Below, in pieces: positions 14,941 to 20,950 of a stretch of 20,950 bases of DNA. The DNA comes from UBA5336 sp038526245 (lineage in GTDB: Bacteria; Pseudomonadota; Alphaproteobacteria; Caulobacterales; Hyphomonadaceae), in assembly GCA_038526245.1 (NCBI GenBank), contig JBCBGZ010000047.1, positions 1 through 20,950 on the forward strand, read 5' to 3'. Under the pieces are notes generated by a model, which saw nothing but the letters and a program-made list of their open reading frames with translations, had not been told where the DNA came from and did not search any database. A program made the position numbers and the translations under genes. Position 1 is the stretch's first letter; each line of letters opens with the position of its first letter.

Positions 14941-16785
14941 CTAGTACCGCAAGCGCACGCCGAGATAGCCCGAGAGGTCCGGCGTGCCGTAGCCGAGTAT
15001 CTGCTGGTACTCTTCATCGAACAGGTTTTCGATGCGGCCGAAGACCTCCACCCGCTCGGTCAGCTCATAGCTGCCGGTGAGGTCTACCCGTGTCCAGCTG
15101 TCGAGCGTCGTGCCGTTCGTATTCGGCTCTTCGCCATTGTAGCGGACCAGAAGGGCGCCGGAGAATGGACCGGTCGGATCCACGGAGAGCGTGATGTCGC
15201 CTGAGTGTTCCGGCAGGCGAACGAGTGCGTTTCCATTGCCATCCTTGGCATCAATATAGGCGTAATCTGCGGAGACCCGCAGCCAGTCGGTCAGCTGATA
15301 GGCCCCATAGAGCTCAACACCCCGGCTTTCGACTTCGGCAATGTTTTCGTAGCCGCCGACGGCGAAGGAAAAGTTGATCTGGTTTTCAGTGTCTTGGTCG
15401 AAGTAGGTAATTCCGGCTTCCGCGCGCCCATCGGGCGAGCGCCAGTCCAATCCGATATCGAAGGCTTCCGAGGTTTCTGCCTGTAGGTCAGCATTTGGCT
15501 CAGTCGCGCCGCAGCAGAAGAATGTTGTCTGGAAGATGGTCGGCGCCTTGAACCCCTGTCCCCAGCTGGCGCGCAAGGTCAGTGTTTCGGTTGGATTGTA
15601 GGCGGCGGCGACACGGCCGGTGGTCTCCGAGCCAAAGCGTGCATGGTCGTCAACGCGGAGGCCGCCGGTCAACGTGAGCGCTTCAGTGGGCTTGAACTCA
15701 TAGAGCGCAAACAGGCCGTCGATAGAAGTGTCATCATCATTGGCCGTCGATTCTTCTCGCTCCGCACCGAAAGCCAGCGTGTTCATCTCATTGATGCTGA
15801 GCGTGCCCTGATAACGATAGACCGTTCGGTCACCTTCGGCATCAAAACTCTGCGCGCCATTGGTGAAATTCTGGCGGGAGATGTCCGAATAGCCGATCAG
15901 AACCAGGTTCTCGAGGCGGCCATCGAACAAGGAACCAGTCAGCGAGATGTTGGCTGACAACTCTTCGGTTTCGCTCACTTCATCCCCATCGGCCACACTG
16001 CCCTGGGCGCCGCCGGAAAAGCTGTCGAATTCGGACTCGGCATCGGTCCAAAGCACATCAGCCGAGAGGCGCGCGTCGCCGCCAAGGTTGAGACCGCCCT
16101 TGGCCGACAGCGTCAGCGCTTCATAAGCATCATCCTCGGTGTTGCCATTGTCCTCATCGGCCTTGGAAATGCCGTCCGAACTCGTGCCGACAATCGCTAG
16201 GCGGAAATCGCCCGTATCATTGGCGTTTTCCACCGATGCGCCGCTACGGAACGTATTGAAAGAGCCATACTCGCCGAACACGCTGCCGCCGAGGCCCGGG
16301 TCGGGGCGTTTGGTCGTAATGGAGACGACGCCGCCAATGGCATCCGTACCCCAGAGCGTGGATTGTGGACCTTTCAGCACCTCGATGCGTTCGATGTTCT
16401 CGGTATCAAGACGTGCAAAGTTGAAGCCACCGCCCGGGGATGTGGGATCGTTCACCGCCACACCATCGACCAGCACCAGCGTCTGCTCGCTCGATGCGCC
16501 GCGGATCCGGACGCTGGCGGAGCCACCAAAAGCGCCATTGGAATTGATCGTCACACCAGGCGCTGCAGCCACCGCGTCGAGCGCGAAATCGAAGCCCAGC
16601 TCTTCGATATCCTCGGCGGTGATGATCGTGACGCTGGAGCCGATTTCCGTCGCGGTCTGGTCCAGGCGTGAGCCTTCAACGATGATCGTATCCAGCGTGG
16701 CTTGCTCGGTATCGGCGTCCTGCGCGAAGGCTGGAACAGCAATTGAGAGCGAAACGGCGCATAAAAGCGCAGTTCGGTAAGACAT
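14941..16785 (-). CDS. btuB: TonB-dependent vitamin B12 outer-membrane receptor
   Basis: A 614-residue outer-membrane receptor for cobalamin. Signal peptide residues 1-21 end AFA, then a TonB box-like LDTIIVEG (31-38), a plug domain with SVTIITAEDIEELGF, VRIRGASSEQTLVLVDG and RIEVLKGPQSTLWG, then a 22-strand-type barrel ending in the aromatic YLGVRLRY typical of outer-membrane proteins. A glycine/aspartate-rich loop near 200-270 is longer and more acidic than the rest, common in marine bacteria. I start at ATG 16785, with GAGGGG eight bases upstream; a GTG at 16794 is too close to the site. It is the first gene after the cobalamin riboswitch, so cobalamin should repress it. btuF follows five bases after the stop. 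Confidence 0.9.
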   Translation of the reverse strand: MSYRTALLCAVSLSIAVPAFAQDADTEQATLDTIIVEGSRLDQTATEIGSSVTIITAEDIEELGFDFALDAVAAAPGVTINSNGAFGGSASVRIRGASSEQTLVLVDGVAVNDPTSPGGGFNFARLDTENIERIEVLKGPQSTLWGTDAIGGVVSITTKRPDPGLGGSVFGEYGSFNTFRSGASVENANDTGDFRLAIVGTSSDGISKADEDNGNTEDDAYEALTLSAKGGLNLGGDARLSADVLWTDAESEFDSFSGGAQGSVADGDEVSETEELSANISLTGSLFDGRLENLVLIGYSDISRQNFTNGAQSFDAEGDRTVYRYQGTLSINEMNTLAFGAEREESTANDDDTSIDGLFALYEFKPTEALTLTGGLRVDDHARFGSETTGRVAAAYNPTETLTLRASWGQGFKAPTIFQTTFFCCGATEPNADLQAETSEAFDIGLDWRSPDGRAEAGITYFDQDTENQINFSFAVGGYENIAEVESRGVELYGAYQLTDWLRVSADYAYIDAKDGNGNALVRLPEHSGDITLSVDPTGPFSGALLVRYNGEEPNTNGTTLDSWTRVDLTGSYELTERVEVFGRIENLFDEEYQQILGYGTPDLSGYLGVRLRY

Positions 16786-16976
16786 GGGTAGCACCCCTCA
16801 GCGCCTTGCCGCCCGTCGGAAAAGGCGCGCTTTGAAAACGACGACTGGCCCCACGGAATAATCCCGTGCGGGCGGCCGAGCCTTGACTATGTCGTTTCAA
16901 AGGAGAGGCCCGTCACACGAATCGTGTGGCCTTCCCGCCCGCTGAGAACTCTTCCCGGCCTCCGGACGAACGACGC
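16786..16976 (-). promoter_or_regulatory. Structured expression platform between riboswitch and btuB
   Basis: The 190 bases after the B12 box are highly foldable. CTTTGAAACGAC (minus, 16891-16902) pairs with GTCGTTTTCAAAG (16830-16842) with one bulged base, enclosing a hairpin CACGG...CCGTG (16852-16868). Next, GCGCCTT/AAGGCGC forms a stem at about 16801-16828. Finally GGGT-GCT-ACCC (16786-16796) lies right before the ATG and overlaps the GAGGGG ribosome site (16794-16799). No T-run is present, so control is more likely at translation than by intrinsic termination. Pairings were found by eye; which fold forms with ligand is unknown. Confidence 0.5.
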
Positions 16977-17140
16977 GATGGCAGGTCTCCTGGCTCGCCG
17001 ATCAACGCTTCTGGCCGCCTTCCCAGGACAAATGTCCCAGTGACATATTGGCCATCAGCTCCTGGCTGACAGTTGCGGGTACAGCCCCGGATTTACACCG
17101 AGTTCCCTCTTAGCCCCCGTTAAGGGAGCACCATCTGCAA
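16977..17140 (-). promoter_or_regulatory. Cobalamin (B12) riboswitch aptamer
   Basis: Read on the minus strand the segment has the conserved blocks of the cobalamin aptamer in order: GGTGCTCCC with GGGGGCTAAGAGGGAA, then CGGTGTAAATCCGGGGCTGT, CCCGCAACTGT, a variable arm with CACTG, GGGAAGGCGGCCAGAAG, and the B12 box GCCAGGAGACCTGCC (about 16980-16994). All key blocks are present and uninterrupted. It lies about 190 bases before btuB and should reduce expression of btuB-btuF-btuC-btuD-cobQ-cbiB-cobD when adenosylcobalamin or a related cobalamin is plentiful. Confidence 0.95.
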
Positions 17141-17143
17141 CTG

Positions 17144-17172
17144 CTAATGCTGCGGTCGCGAGACGATGTCAA
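17144..17172 (-). promoter_or_regulatory. Promoter of the riboswitch-btuB operon
   Basis: A consensus -35 TTGACA (minus, 17167-17172) is followed after 17 bases by CATTAG (17144-17149), a weak -10. The predicted start near 17137 coincides with the first base of the riboswitch, which supports it. It implies the btu operon has its own start separate from cobT-cobO read-through. Confidence 0.5.
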
Positions 17173-17204
17173 TCTTCTCTGCGCTGTCTGATCGAGGACC
17201 GTGA

Positions 17205-17804
17205 TCAGAAATCCAGGCCGCGCTGGGCCTTGATCCCGGCCTTGAAGGGGTGTTTGACCTCAAGCATCTCGCTGACAAGATCGGCATAGTCGCATAGATC
17301 CGGTTTGGCATCGCGGCCGGTAAGGATCACGCTGGTGCGCTCCGAGCGGGCCTTCAAGGCTTCCAAGACGCTTTCTATCGAGAGGTAGTCATAGCGCAGC
17401 GCAATGTTGATCTCATCCAGCACAACGAGGTCATAATCCCCACTGGCAATCATCGCGGCGGCCTTGCCAAACGCGGCTTCGGCGGCGGCGATGTCGCGTT
17501 CCTTATCCTGTGTGTCCCAGGTGAAGCCCTCACCCATTGTGTGCCAATCGACGTTGCCGAGCTTATCGAAGAATTGCCGCTCACCTGTGATCCATTTTCC
17601 CTTGATGAACTGGACCACGCCGACCTTCTGCCCCCAACCCAAAGCTCTGATAATCACGCCAAAGGCCGAACTGGATTTGCCCTTGCCATTGCCCGTGTGG
17701 ACAAGGACCAGCCCACGCCCCGGATCGGTCGCTTCGCTGGTCTTGCGCTTCTGTTCGGCCTGCAGCTTCTGCATCTCGGCCTTATGGGTATCGCGATCAC
17801 TCAT
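17205..17804 (-). CDS. cobO: Corrinoid adenosyltransferase (CobA/CobO/BtuR type)
   Basis: A 199-residue ATP:corrinoid adenosyltransferase that adds the upper 5'-deoxyadenosyl ligand to cobalt. Seen: P-loop GNGKGKS (38-44), GVVQFIKGKW strand, WHTMGEGFTWDTQD and VVLDEINIALRY. I take ATG 17804, which has a good AAGGAAGAG ribosome site and the usual basic N-terminal lysine/glutamine-rich helix; a longer frame to 17915 is out of keeping with the family and overlaps cobC fully. It overlaps the cobC stop by eight bases. About 65 bases separate its stop from the riboswitch, holding the btuB promoter. It is not itself under the riboswitch. Confidence 0.92.
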   Translation of the reverse strand: MSDRDTHKAEMQKLQAEQKRKTSEATDPGRGLVLVHTGNGKGKSSSAFGVIIRALGWGQKVGVVQFIKGKWITGERQFFDKLGNVDWHTMGEGFTWDTQDKERDIAAAEAAFGKAAAMIASGDYDLVVLDEINIALRYDYLSIESVLEALKARSERTSVILTGRDAKPDLCDYADLVSEMLEVKHPFKAGIKAQRGLDF

Positions 17805-18336
17805 AGAGTGCTCTTCCTTCGAATGACAGGTTAACAAAGCCGCCAAAGTCGATCTTGGCATCGAAATCGCCCGCCTCGTTGCCCGTTGCGAGCGCCGCCT
17901 TGATGATGCCGGCATGGGTAACGATCAGCGTCGGCTCGTTGGCCTCCCGCCAGTCCATCAGTGCTGCAAGGGCTCTGACGCGAAGCATGGCCACGCTTTC
18001 CCCGCCATGGGGCCTGGCATGCAGAAAGTCGCCAGCCCAGGCATCAAGTTCTGTCCGCGGGATCGCCGACCAGGCGCGGCCTTCCCAGGATCCGAAGTCC
18101 ATTTCGATCAGACGCGGGTCTGTCTCCACTGCAAGCGAAGCATGCCTGCCGATGAACTGTGCAAGCTGAGCGCAACGGATGAGCGGGCTTGTGACGATAT
18201 ATGTGTAGGGCGGTAATGCAGCGACAATTGCTGTTGCCTCAGCCTCGAACGTATCAGCGACGGCAAGGTTCGTCTGACCATAGCAAATGCCTGGCTCTAT
18301 CGCTGGCGTCGTGTGGCGAAGCAGGATCAGACCCAT
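17797..18336 (-). CDS. cobC: Adenosylcobalamin 5'-phosphate / alpha-ribazole phosphatase
   Basis: A 179-residue histidine phosphatase (phosphoglycerate-mutase fold), CobC, which removes phosphate from adenosylcobalamin phosphate or alpha-ribazole phosphate at the end of the nucleotide-loop pathway. Seen: LLRHTTP with catalytic His8, YGQTNLAV, TSPLIRCAQLA with an arginine, EMDFGSWEGR with the acid, and VTHAGII with the second histidine. Start ATG 18336 gives a ten-base overlap with cobS; the longer frame upstream is in cobS sequence and discarded. It overlaps cobO by eight bases. The RHG triad of the superfamily is RHT here, which is normal for CobC. Confidence 0.88.
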   Translation of the reverse strand: MGLILLRHTTPAIEPGICYGQTNLAVADTFEAEATAIVAALPPYTYIVTSPLIRCAQLAQFIGRHASLAVETDPRLIEMDFGSWEGRAWSAIPRTELDAWAGDFLHARPHGGESVAMLRVRALAALMDWREANEPTLIVTHAGIIKAALATGNEAGDFDAKIDFGGFVNLSFEGRALYE

Positions 18337-19085
18337 GCGACCAAACCCAGATAAAAACCAATCTCGCTCGCCTGCTGAACCGCGCCTAGCGTGTCGCCGG
18401 TATAGCCGCCGAGCTTTGGTTCGAAGAACAGGCGCATCAAAAGGTGTCCTGTGACAAGCCCTCCGATAGCGCAGGCGAGCGCGATGGGGTCTTGGACAAC
18501 GCACCAGACAGCGATGACCGCCCCGCCGGTTACGATCGCCACGACCAGGCTCGCCGCTGACACCCCGCCCGCCACCGGCTTGCCCGTTCCTTCATCGCGA
18601 ACATACTGGCTGGTCGCGATCACGAGCACGCTCGACAGCCGGGACAACCCGTGGGCAGCGACAAAAGCAGCTGCTACAACCGCGACGGGCAGCACCATGA
18701 GCGATGAAGCCTTGATCGCCAAGGCGATAACCAGCGCCAGCGTACCAAAGGTGCCGAGCCGGGAATCCTTCATGATCTCCAGCGCTCTTTCTCGCGAAAG
18801 CCCGCCGCCAAGGCCGTCAAATGTGTCGGCTAGACCATCCTCATGGAAAGCACCGGTGATCAGCAGACCCGCAGCAACGGCGAGCAGAACAGCAACTGGC
18901 GCTGGACATACGGTGGTCGAGGTTAGAAAAACGCCAGCGCTCACTCCACCTACCAGAAGCCCGACAAGCGGGTAGTAGCGTACCGCTGCGGTCATGCGCT
19001 TTGGCGAATAGAGCACGCCGGACGCCACGGGCAGCCGCGTCAGGAACTGGATGGCCAGTAAAAGCGAGGCGCCCTCGTCTTTCAT
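18327..19085 (-). CDS. cobS: Adenosylcobinamide-GDP ribazoletransferase (cobalamin synthase)
   Basis: A 252-residue polytopic inner-membrane enzyme (CobS, or CobV) that joins adenosylcobinamide-GDP with alpha-ribazole(-phosphate). Seen: LAIQFLTRLPV (10-20), the metal-binding FHEDGLADTFDGLGGG (80-95) and MKDSRLGTFG (105-114), then several hydrophobic helices. Length is normal. The ATG overlaps the cobT stop as ATGA, and the 3' end overlaps cobC by ten bases. It uses the products of CobU and CobT, so the enzyme set for nucleotide-loop assembly is complete in the window. Confidence 0.92.
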   Translation of the reverse strand: MKDEGASLLLAIQFLTRLPVASGVLYSPKRMTAAVRYYPLVGLLVGGVSAGVFLTSTTVCPAPVAVLLAVAAGLLITGAFHEDGLADTFDGLGGGLSRERALEIMKDSRLGTFGTLALVIALAIKASSLMVLPVAVVAAAFVAAHGLSRLSSVLVIATSQYVRDEGTGKPVAGGVSAASLVVAIVTGGAVIAVWCVVQDPIALACAIGGLVTGHLLMRLFFEPKLGGYTGDTLGAVQQASEIGFYLGLVAWV

Positions 19086-20101
19086 GCCGGGCCGCTGACC
19101 TTGGCGCTTTCAAAGCTGGCCATGTCCCTCAGCATCGCGGCTGCCGCTTTAACAAGGGGAAAGGCAAGCAAAGCTCCGGTGCCTTCGCCAAGACGCATGT
19201 CGAGATCCAAAAGAGGCTCCACGCCAAGCGCATCAAGGACAATGCCATGCCCAGCTTCCGCGGATCGGTGTGCATAAACGAATGTTTCTTCGCATCCCGG
19301 CGAGATAGCCCTTGCGCACAATGCGGCCACGCCGGCAATAAAGCCATCCACCAGCACCACACGTCGTGCGTCAGCCGCGCCCATCATCGCACCAGCCATC
19401 ATGGCGATTTCGAAACCGCCATACTCCGCAAGCGCAATGCGCGCGTCCAGCGTCGCCTCGGTCCTTCGCGCTGCTGTATTGAGCAGGCCCCGCTTATGAG
19501 CCAGTCCCGTATCATCAAGTCCGGTGCCCCGGCCCACAAGGTCGTCTACCCTGCGCCCAATGACCTTTGCAGCCACCAGCGAGGCAGACGAGGTGTTGCC
19601 GATTCCCATTTCCCCAAAGCAGGCGACGTCCGCACGAATACCACCACCGATCTCCAACCCGGCTTGGAGCGCGGCCTCCAGCTGTTCCGAATCCATGGCG
19701 GGCCGCTGGATCGCGTTCTGTGTTCCGGCGGCTATCCTGCGATCAATGAGGTCAGAATGGGCAATCGGCTCGCCCGCGACGCCGGCATTGACCACGGCAA
19801 TAGATGCCCCCACAGAGGCCGCAAACACATTGGCTGCGGCCCCGCCAGCAAGGAAGTTGAGCACCATCTGTCGGGTCACCGCTTGCGGATAGGCTGAAAC
19901 ACCTGCCGCCGCCATACCATGGTCGCCCGCGAAAATCGTCAGCGCGCAAGTCTCAGCACTCGGGGTGAGGCTTCCCTGAATACGGGCAATCGCAGCCGCA
20001 AGACGTTCGATCCTGCCGAGGGAACCCACGGGCTTTGTCTTGCCGTCCAACGCCGCCGCGAGATGGTCTTCAAATTCAAGATCCGTCTTGTTCATGACCA
20101 T
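19082..20101 (-). CDS. cobT: Nicotinate-nucleotide-dimethylbenzimidazole phosphoribosyltransferase
   Basis: A 339-residue enzyme that activates the lower ligand base to alpha-ribazole phosphate. Seen: TKPVGSLGRIE (22-32), FAGDHGMAAAGVSAYP (57-72), GEMGIGNTSSAS (163-174), RRVVLVDGFIAG (246-257) and RLGEGTGA with the catalytic Glu306. Family length is about 340-356. I start at ATG 20101 (or 20095), with an AGGA site 11 bases upstream; the frame runs open to 20161 but that part overlaps the stop of the upstream gene and is unlike CobT. It is followed by cobS with an ATGA overlap. No riboswitch is seen upstream, so this unit may be constitutive or controlled otherwise. Confidence 0.92.
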   Translation of the reverse strand: MVMNKTDLEFEDHLAAALDGKTKPVGSLGRIERLAAAIARIQGSLTPSAETCALTIFAGDHGMAAAGVSAYPQAVTRQMVLNFLAGGAAANVFAASVGASIAVVNAGVAGEPIAHSDLIDRRIAAGTQNAIQRPAMDSEQLEAALQAGLEIGGGIRADVACFGEMGIGNTSSASLVAAKVIGRRVDDLVGRGTGLDDTGLAHKRGLLNTAARRTEATLDARIALAEYGGFEIAMMAGAMMGAADARRVVLVDGFIAGVAALCARAISPGCEETFVYAHRSAEAGHGIVLDALGVEPLLDLDMRLGEGTGALLAFPLVKAAAAMLRDMASFESAKVSGPA

Positions 20102-20147
20102 CGCACTAGTGATCCTGTTCGTTTTGGCAAGAATACTGAGCGGAAAT

Positions 20148-20576
20148 TCAGCTGCTCCCATCGTCCAAGCGCCATTGTTCGATGGTTTGAGGCGCTAGCG
20201 CCAGGGCATCAATGGCTGCCACCTCGTAGGTCGCAACCGTGATCTTCTGGCCACGGTTGATAGTTCCGTCCTTGCCACGCTTCAGCCTGCCATCCTTGGT
20301 CCAGCGCAATCGCTCCTGATTGGTAATGTTCAAGCGCTCCCTTAACTCCGCGGCTGTGTAGGGACGTTGGGAGATATCCTCTAAAAGCCCTTCGATTTCT
20401 GAACGCACAGACTCTGTATCGCAGCTGTCTCCAACGCTCAGACTGAGATTGGGCATGTCGAGCTGACCTCCGACATGTCGCGCGAGCTTCCTGAGCCGCA
20501 ACCGGACTTCCCTTCGCCTTAACTCAAGAGACGGGCGAAACTTGAGGTATTTTTCGATAGATATTTGTTGCGTCAT
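20148..20576 (-). CDS. Hypothetical protein with excisionase-like HTH
   Basis: A 142-residue protein of unknown role, upstream of cobT on the same strand. Residues 10-35 are strongly basic (LRRREVRLRLRKLARHVG). Residues about 73-107 read as a small helix-turn-helix, with YTAAELRERLNITNQERLRW followed by TKDGRLKRGKDG, similar in layout to excisionase or MerR-type DNA-binding domains. The ATG at 20576 has an AGGGG site a few bases upstream; a TTG at 20642 would add 22 residues with no ribosome site. The stop is 47 bases before the cobT start, so it may lie in the same transcript. It could be a regulator of the cobT unit or a mobile-element remnant. Confidence 0.6.
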   Translation of the reverse strand: MTQQISIEKYLKFRPSLELRRREVRLRLRKLARHVGGQLDMPNLSLSVGDSCDTESVRSEIEGLLEDISQRPYTAAELRERLNITNQERLRWTKDGRLKRGKDGTINRGQKITVATYEVAAIDALALAPQTIEQWRLDDGSS

Positions 20577-20950
20577 GAGCCCCTGTCGCAGCGACGGATT
20601 GTTTTTGCAATGCACAGAAAGCAAGTATGCTTGCTCCCCCAAGTCCTAATCGTTGAACAGGCCGATACCCGGCCTGGACGTTTTAGAGGCGGCGCGTTTT
20701 TGCCTGGACGCGTGGGAATAGAAGAAACAGCGGGATAGCTGGGCTTCGAACTATTGAAGATTCTCAAACCGGGAATGAGGCCCGAAAAGCGAGGGCTGGC
20801 CGACTTCGGCAGCCATTCAGCCGTTCGACACTCGGCTTTAGACCGGCAAAAAAGGGCCAAAAGCCGTCAAATTGTACTCGGCTCGAGCGTCCTAAATTCG
20901 CCGTAAGCGGACAATCGGTCTTGTGAGATGAGTGTCCGCTTTCAGCTCCG
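20577..20950. other. Intergenic end of window, hairpins, no gene
   Basis: No gene is supported. A bulged stem-loop GGCTG(G)CCGA/TCGGCAGCC lies at 20794-20814. Near the edge an inverted repeat AAGCGGACA (20905-20913) / TGTCCGCTT (20933-20941), with a 19-base spacer, is seen. A 95-codon minus frame over 20573-20860 has no ribosome site and Ser/Pro/Arg-rich content typical of a spurious frame. Confidence 0.4.
20905..20941. repeat. Inverted repeat AAGCGGACA-N19-TGTCCGCTT
   Basis: Nine-base arms at 20905-20913 and 20933-20941 are perfectly complementary. They could form a long-loop stem, a protein site, or one unit of a dispersed intergenic repeat. The next 9 bases end the window, so its full extent is not visible. 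Confidence 0.4.

Noticed and set aside
16786..16794. GTG at 16794 as the btuB start
   Set aside because: The ribosome site GAGGGG would touch the GTG; ATG 16785 has correct spacing and gives a clean signal peptide.
17805..17915. Longer cobO N-terminus
   Set aside because: The extra 37 residues are cobC sequence in another frame; the ATG at 17804 has a good ribosome site.
20573..20860. 95-codon minus-strand frame at the right edge
   Set aside because: No ribosome site, low-information residue content, and overlap with the start of a better gene.
1..20950. CRISPR array, insertion sequence, rRNA or complete tRNA gene
   Set aside because: No regularly spaced repeats, transposase motifs, rRNA-like sequence or complete cloverleaf were seen on either strand.

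Overview
The window looks like chromosome, or possibly a large replicon, of a high-GC alphaproteobacterium. The evidence is the corrin-salvage gene set, the layout of btuBFCD around one cobalamin riboswitch, and the tight overlaps between genes; a marine Hyphomonadaceae or Maricaulales-like host is a guess from gene style only. It has two parts: an accessory block (about 1-8,400) and a cobalamin uptake and assembly locus (about 8,430-20,100).

Accessory block. A 500-base leader without a convincing gene carries repeats of TCGTGTACA. It is followed by a two-gene Hachiman anti-phage system: hamA (DUF1837 nuclease, 499-1296) and hamB (superfamily 2 helicase, 1293-4559), joined by an ATGA overlap. 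Converging on hamB is a short HTH plus coiled-coil protein gene (4562-5035, minus). Next comes a region that reads like a plasmid-type replication module: GTCTCA repeats, an AT-rich patch, a near-consensus DnaA box, a strong minus-strand intrinsic terminator with a promoter about 40 bases upstream (a candidate short antisense RNA), and a winged-helix/HTH protein gene that could be a replication initiator (5329-5919). More GTCTCA copies, including a TTGAGAC-N9-GTCTCAA inverted repeat, lie downstream of it in a 650-base stretch with no clear gene. A row of small plus-strand genes follows: two hypotheticals, a GIY-YIG domain protein (7146-7655), and two tandem small paralogues sharing the pattern GDGS-x-P-x-P-x-S-x-YGPPS-x-HYY.

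Cobalamin locus. cobU reads plus (8431-8943) and overlaps by 11 bases the end of a long minus-strand operon. In transcription order the minus strand carries an HTH hypothetical, cobT, cobS, cobC, cobO; then a promoter and a cobalamin riboswitch; then btuB, btuF, btuC, btuD, cobQ, cbiB, cobD. Almost every junction is a stop/start overlap. The products import cobalamin across both membranes, adenosylate corrinoids, make the aminopropanol side arm and cobinamide phosphate, activate the lower ligand and join the two halves. No corrin-ring synthesis genes are in the window. The riboswitch sits so that high cobalamin would shut down uptake and the cobQ-cbiB-cobD branch, while cobT-cobS-cobC-cobO and cobU have no visible riboswitch.

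The strongest leads for something new are the small paralogous proteins beside the GIY-YIG gene and the putative replicon with its antisense RNA and GTCTCA repeats. Hachiman is a known system. All calls come from reading the sequence; no database search was run.
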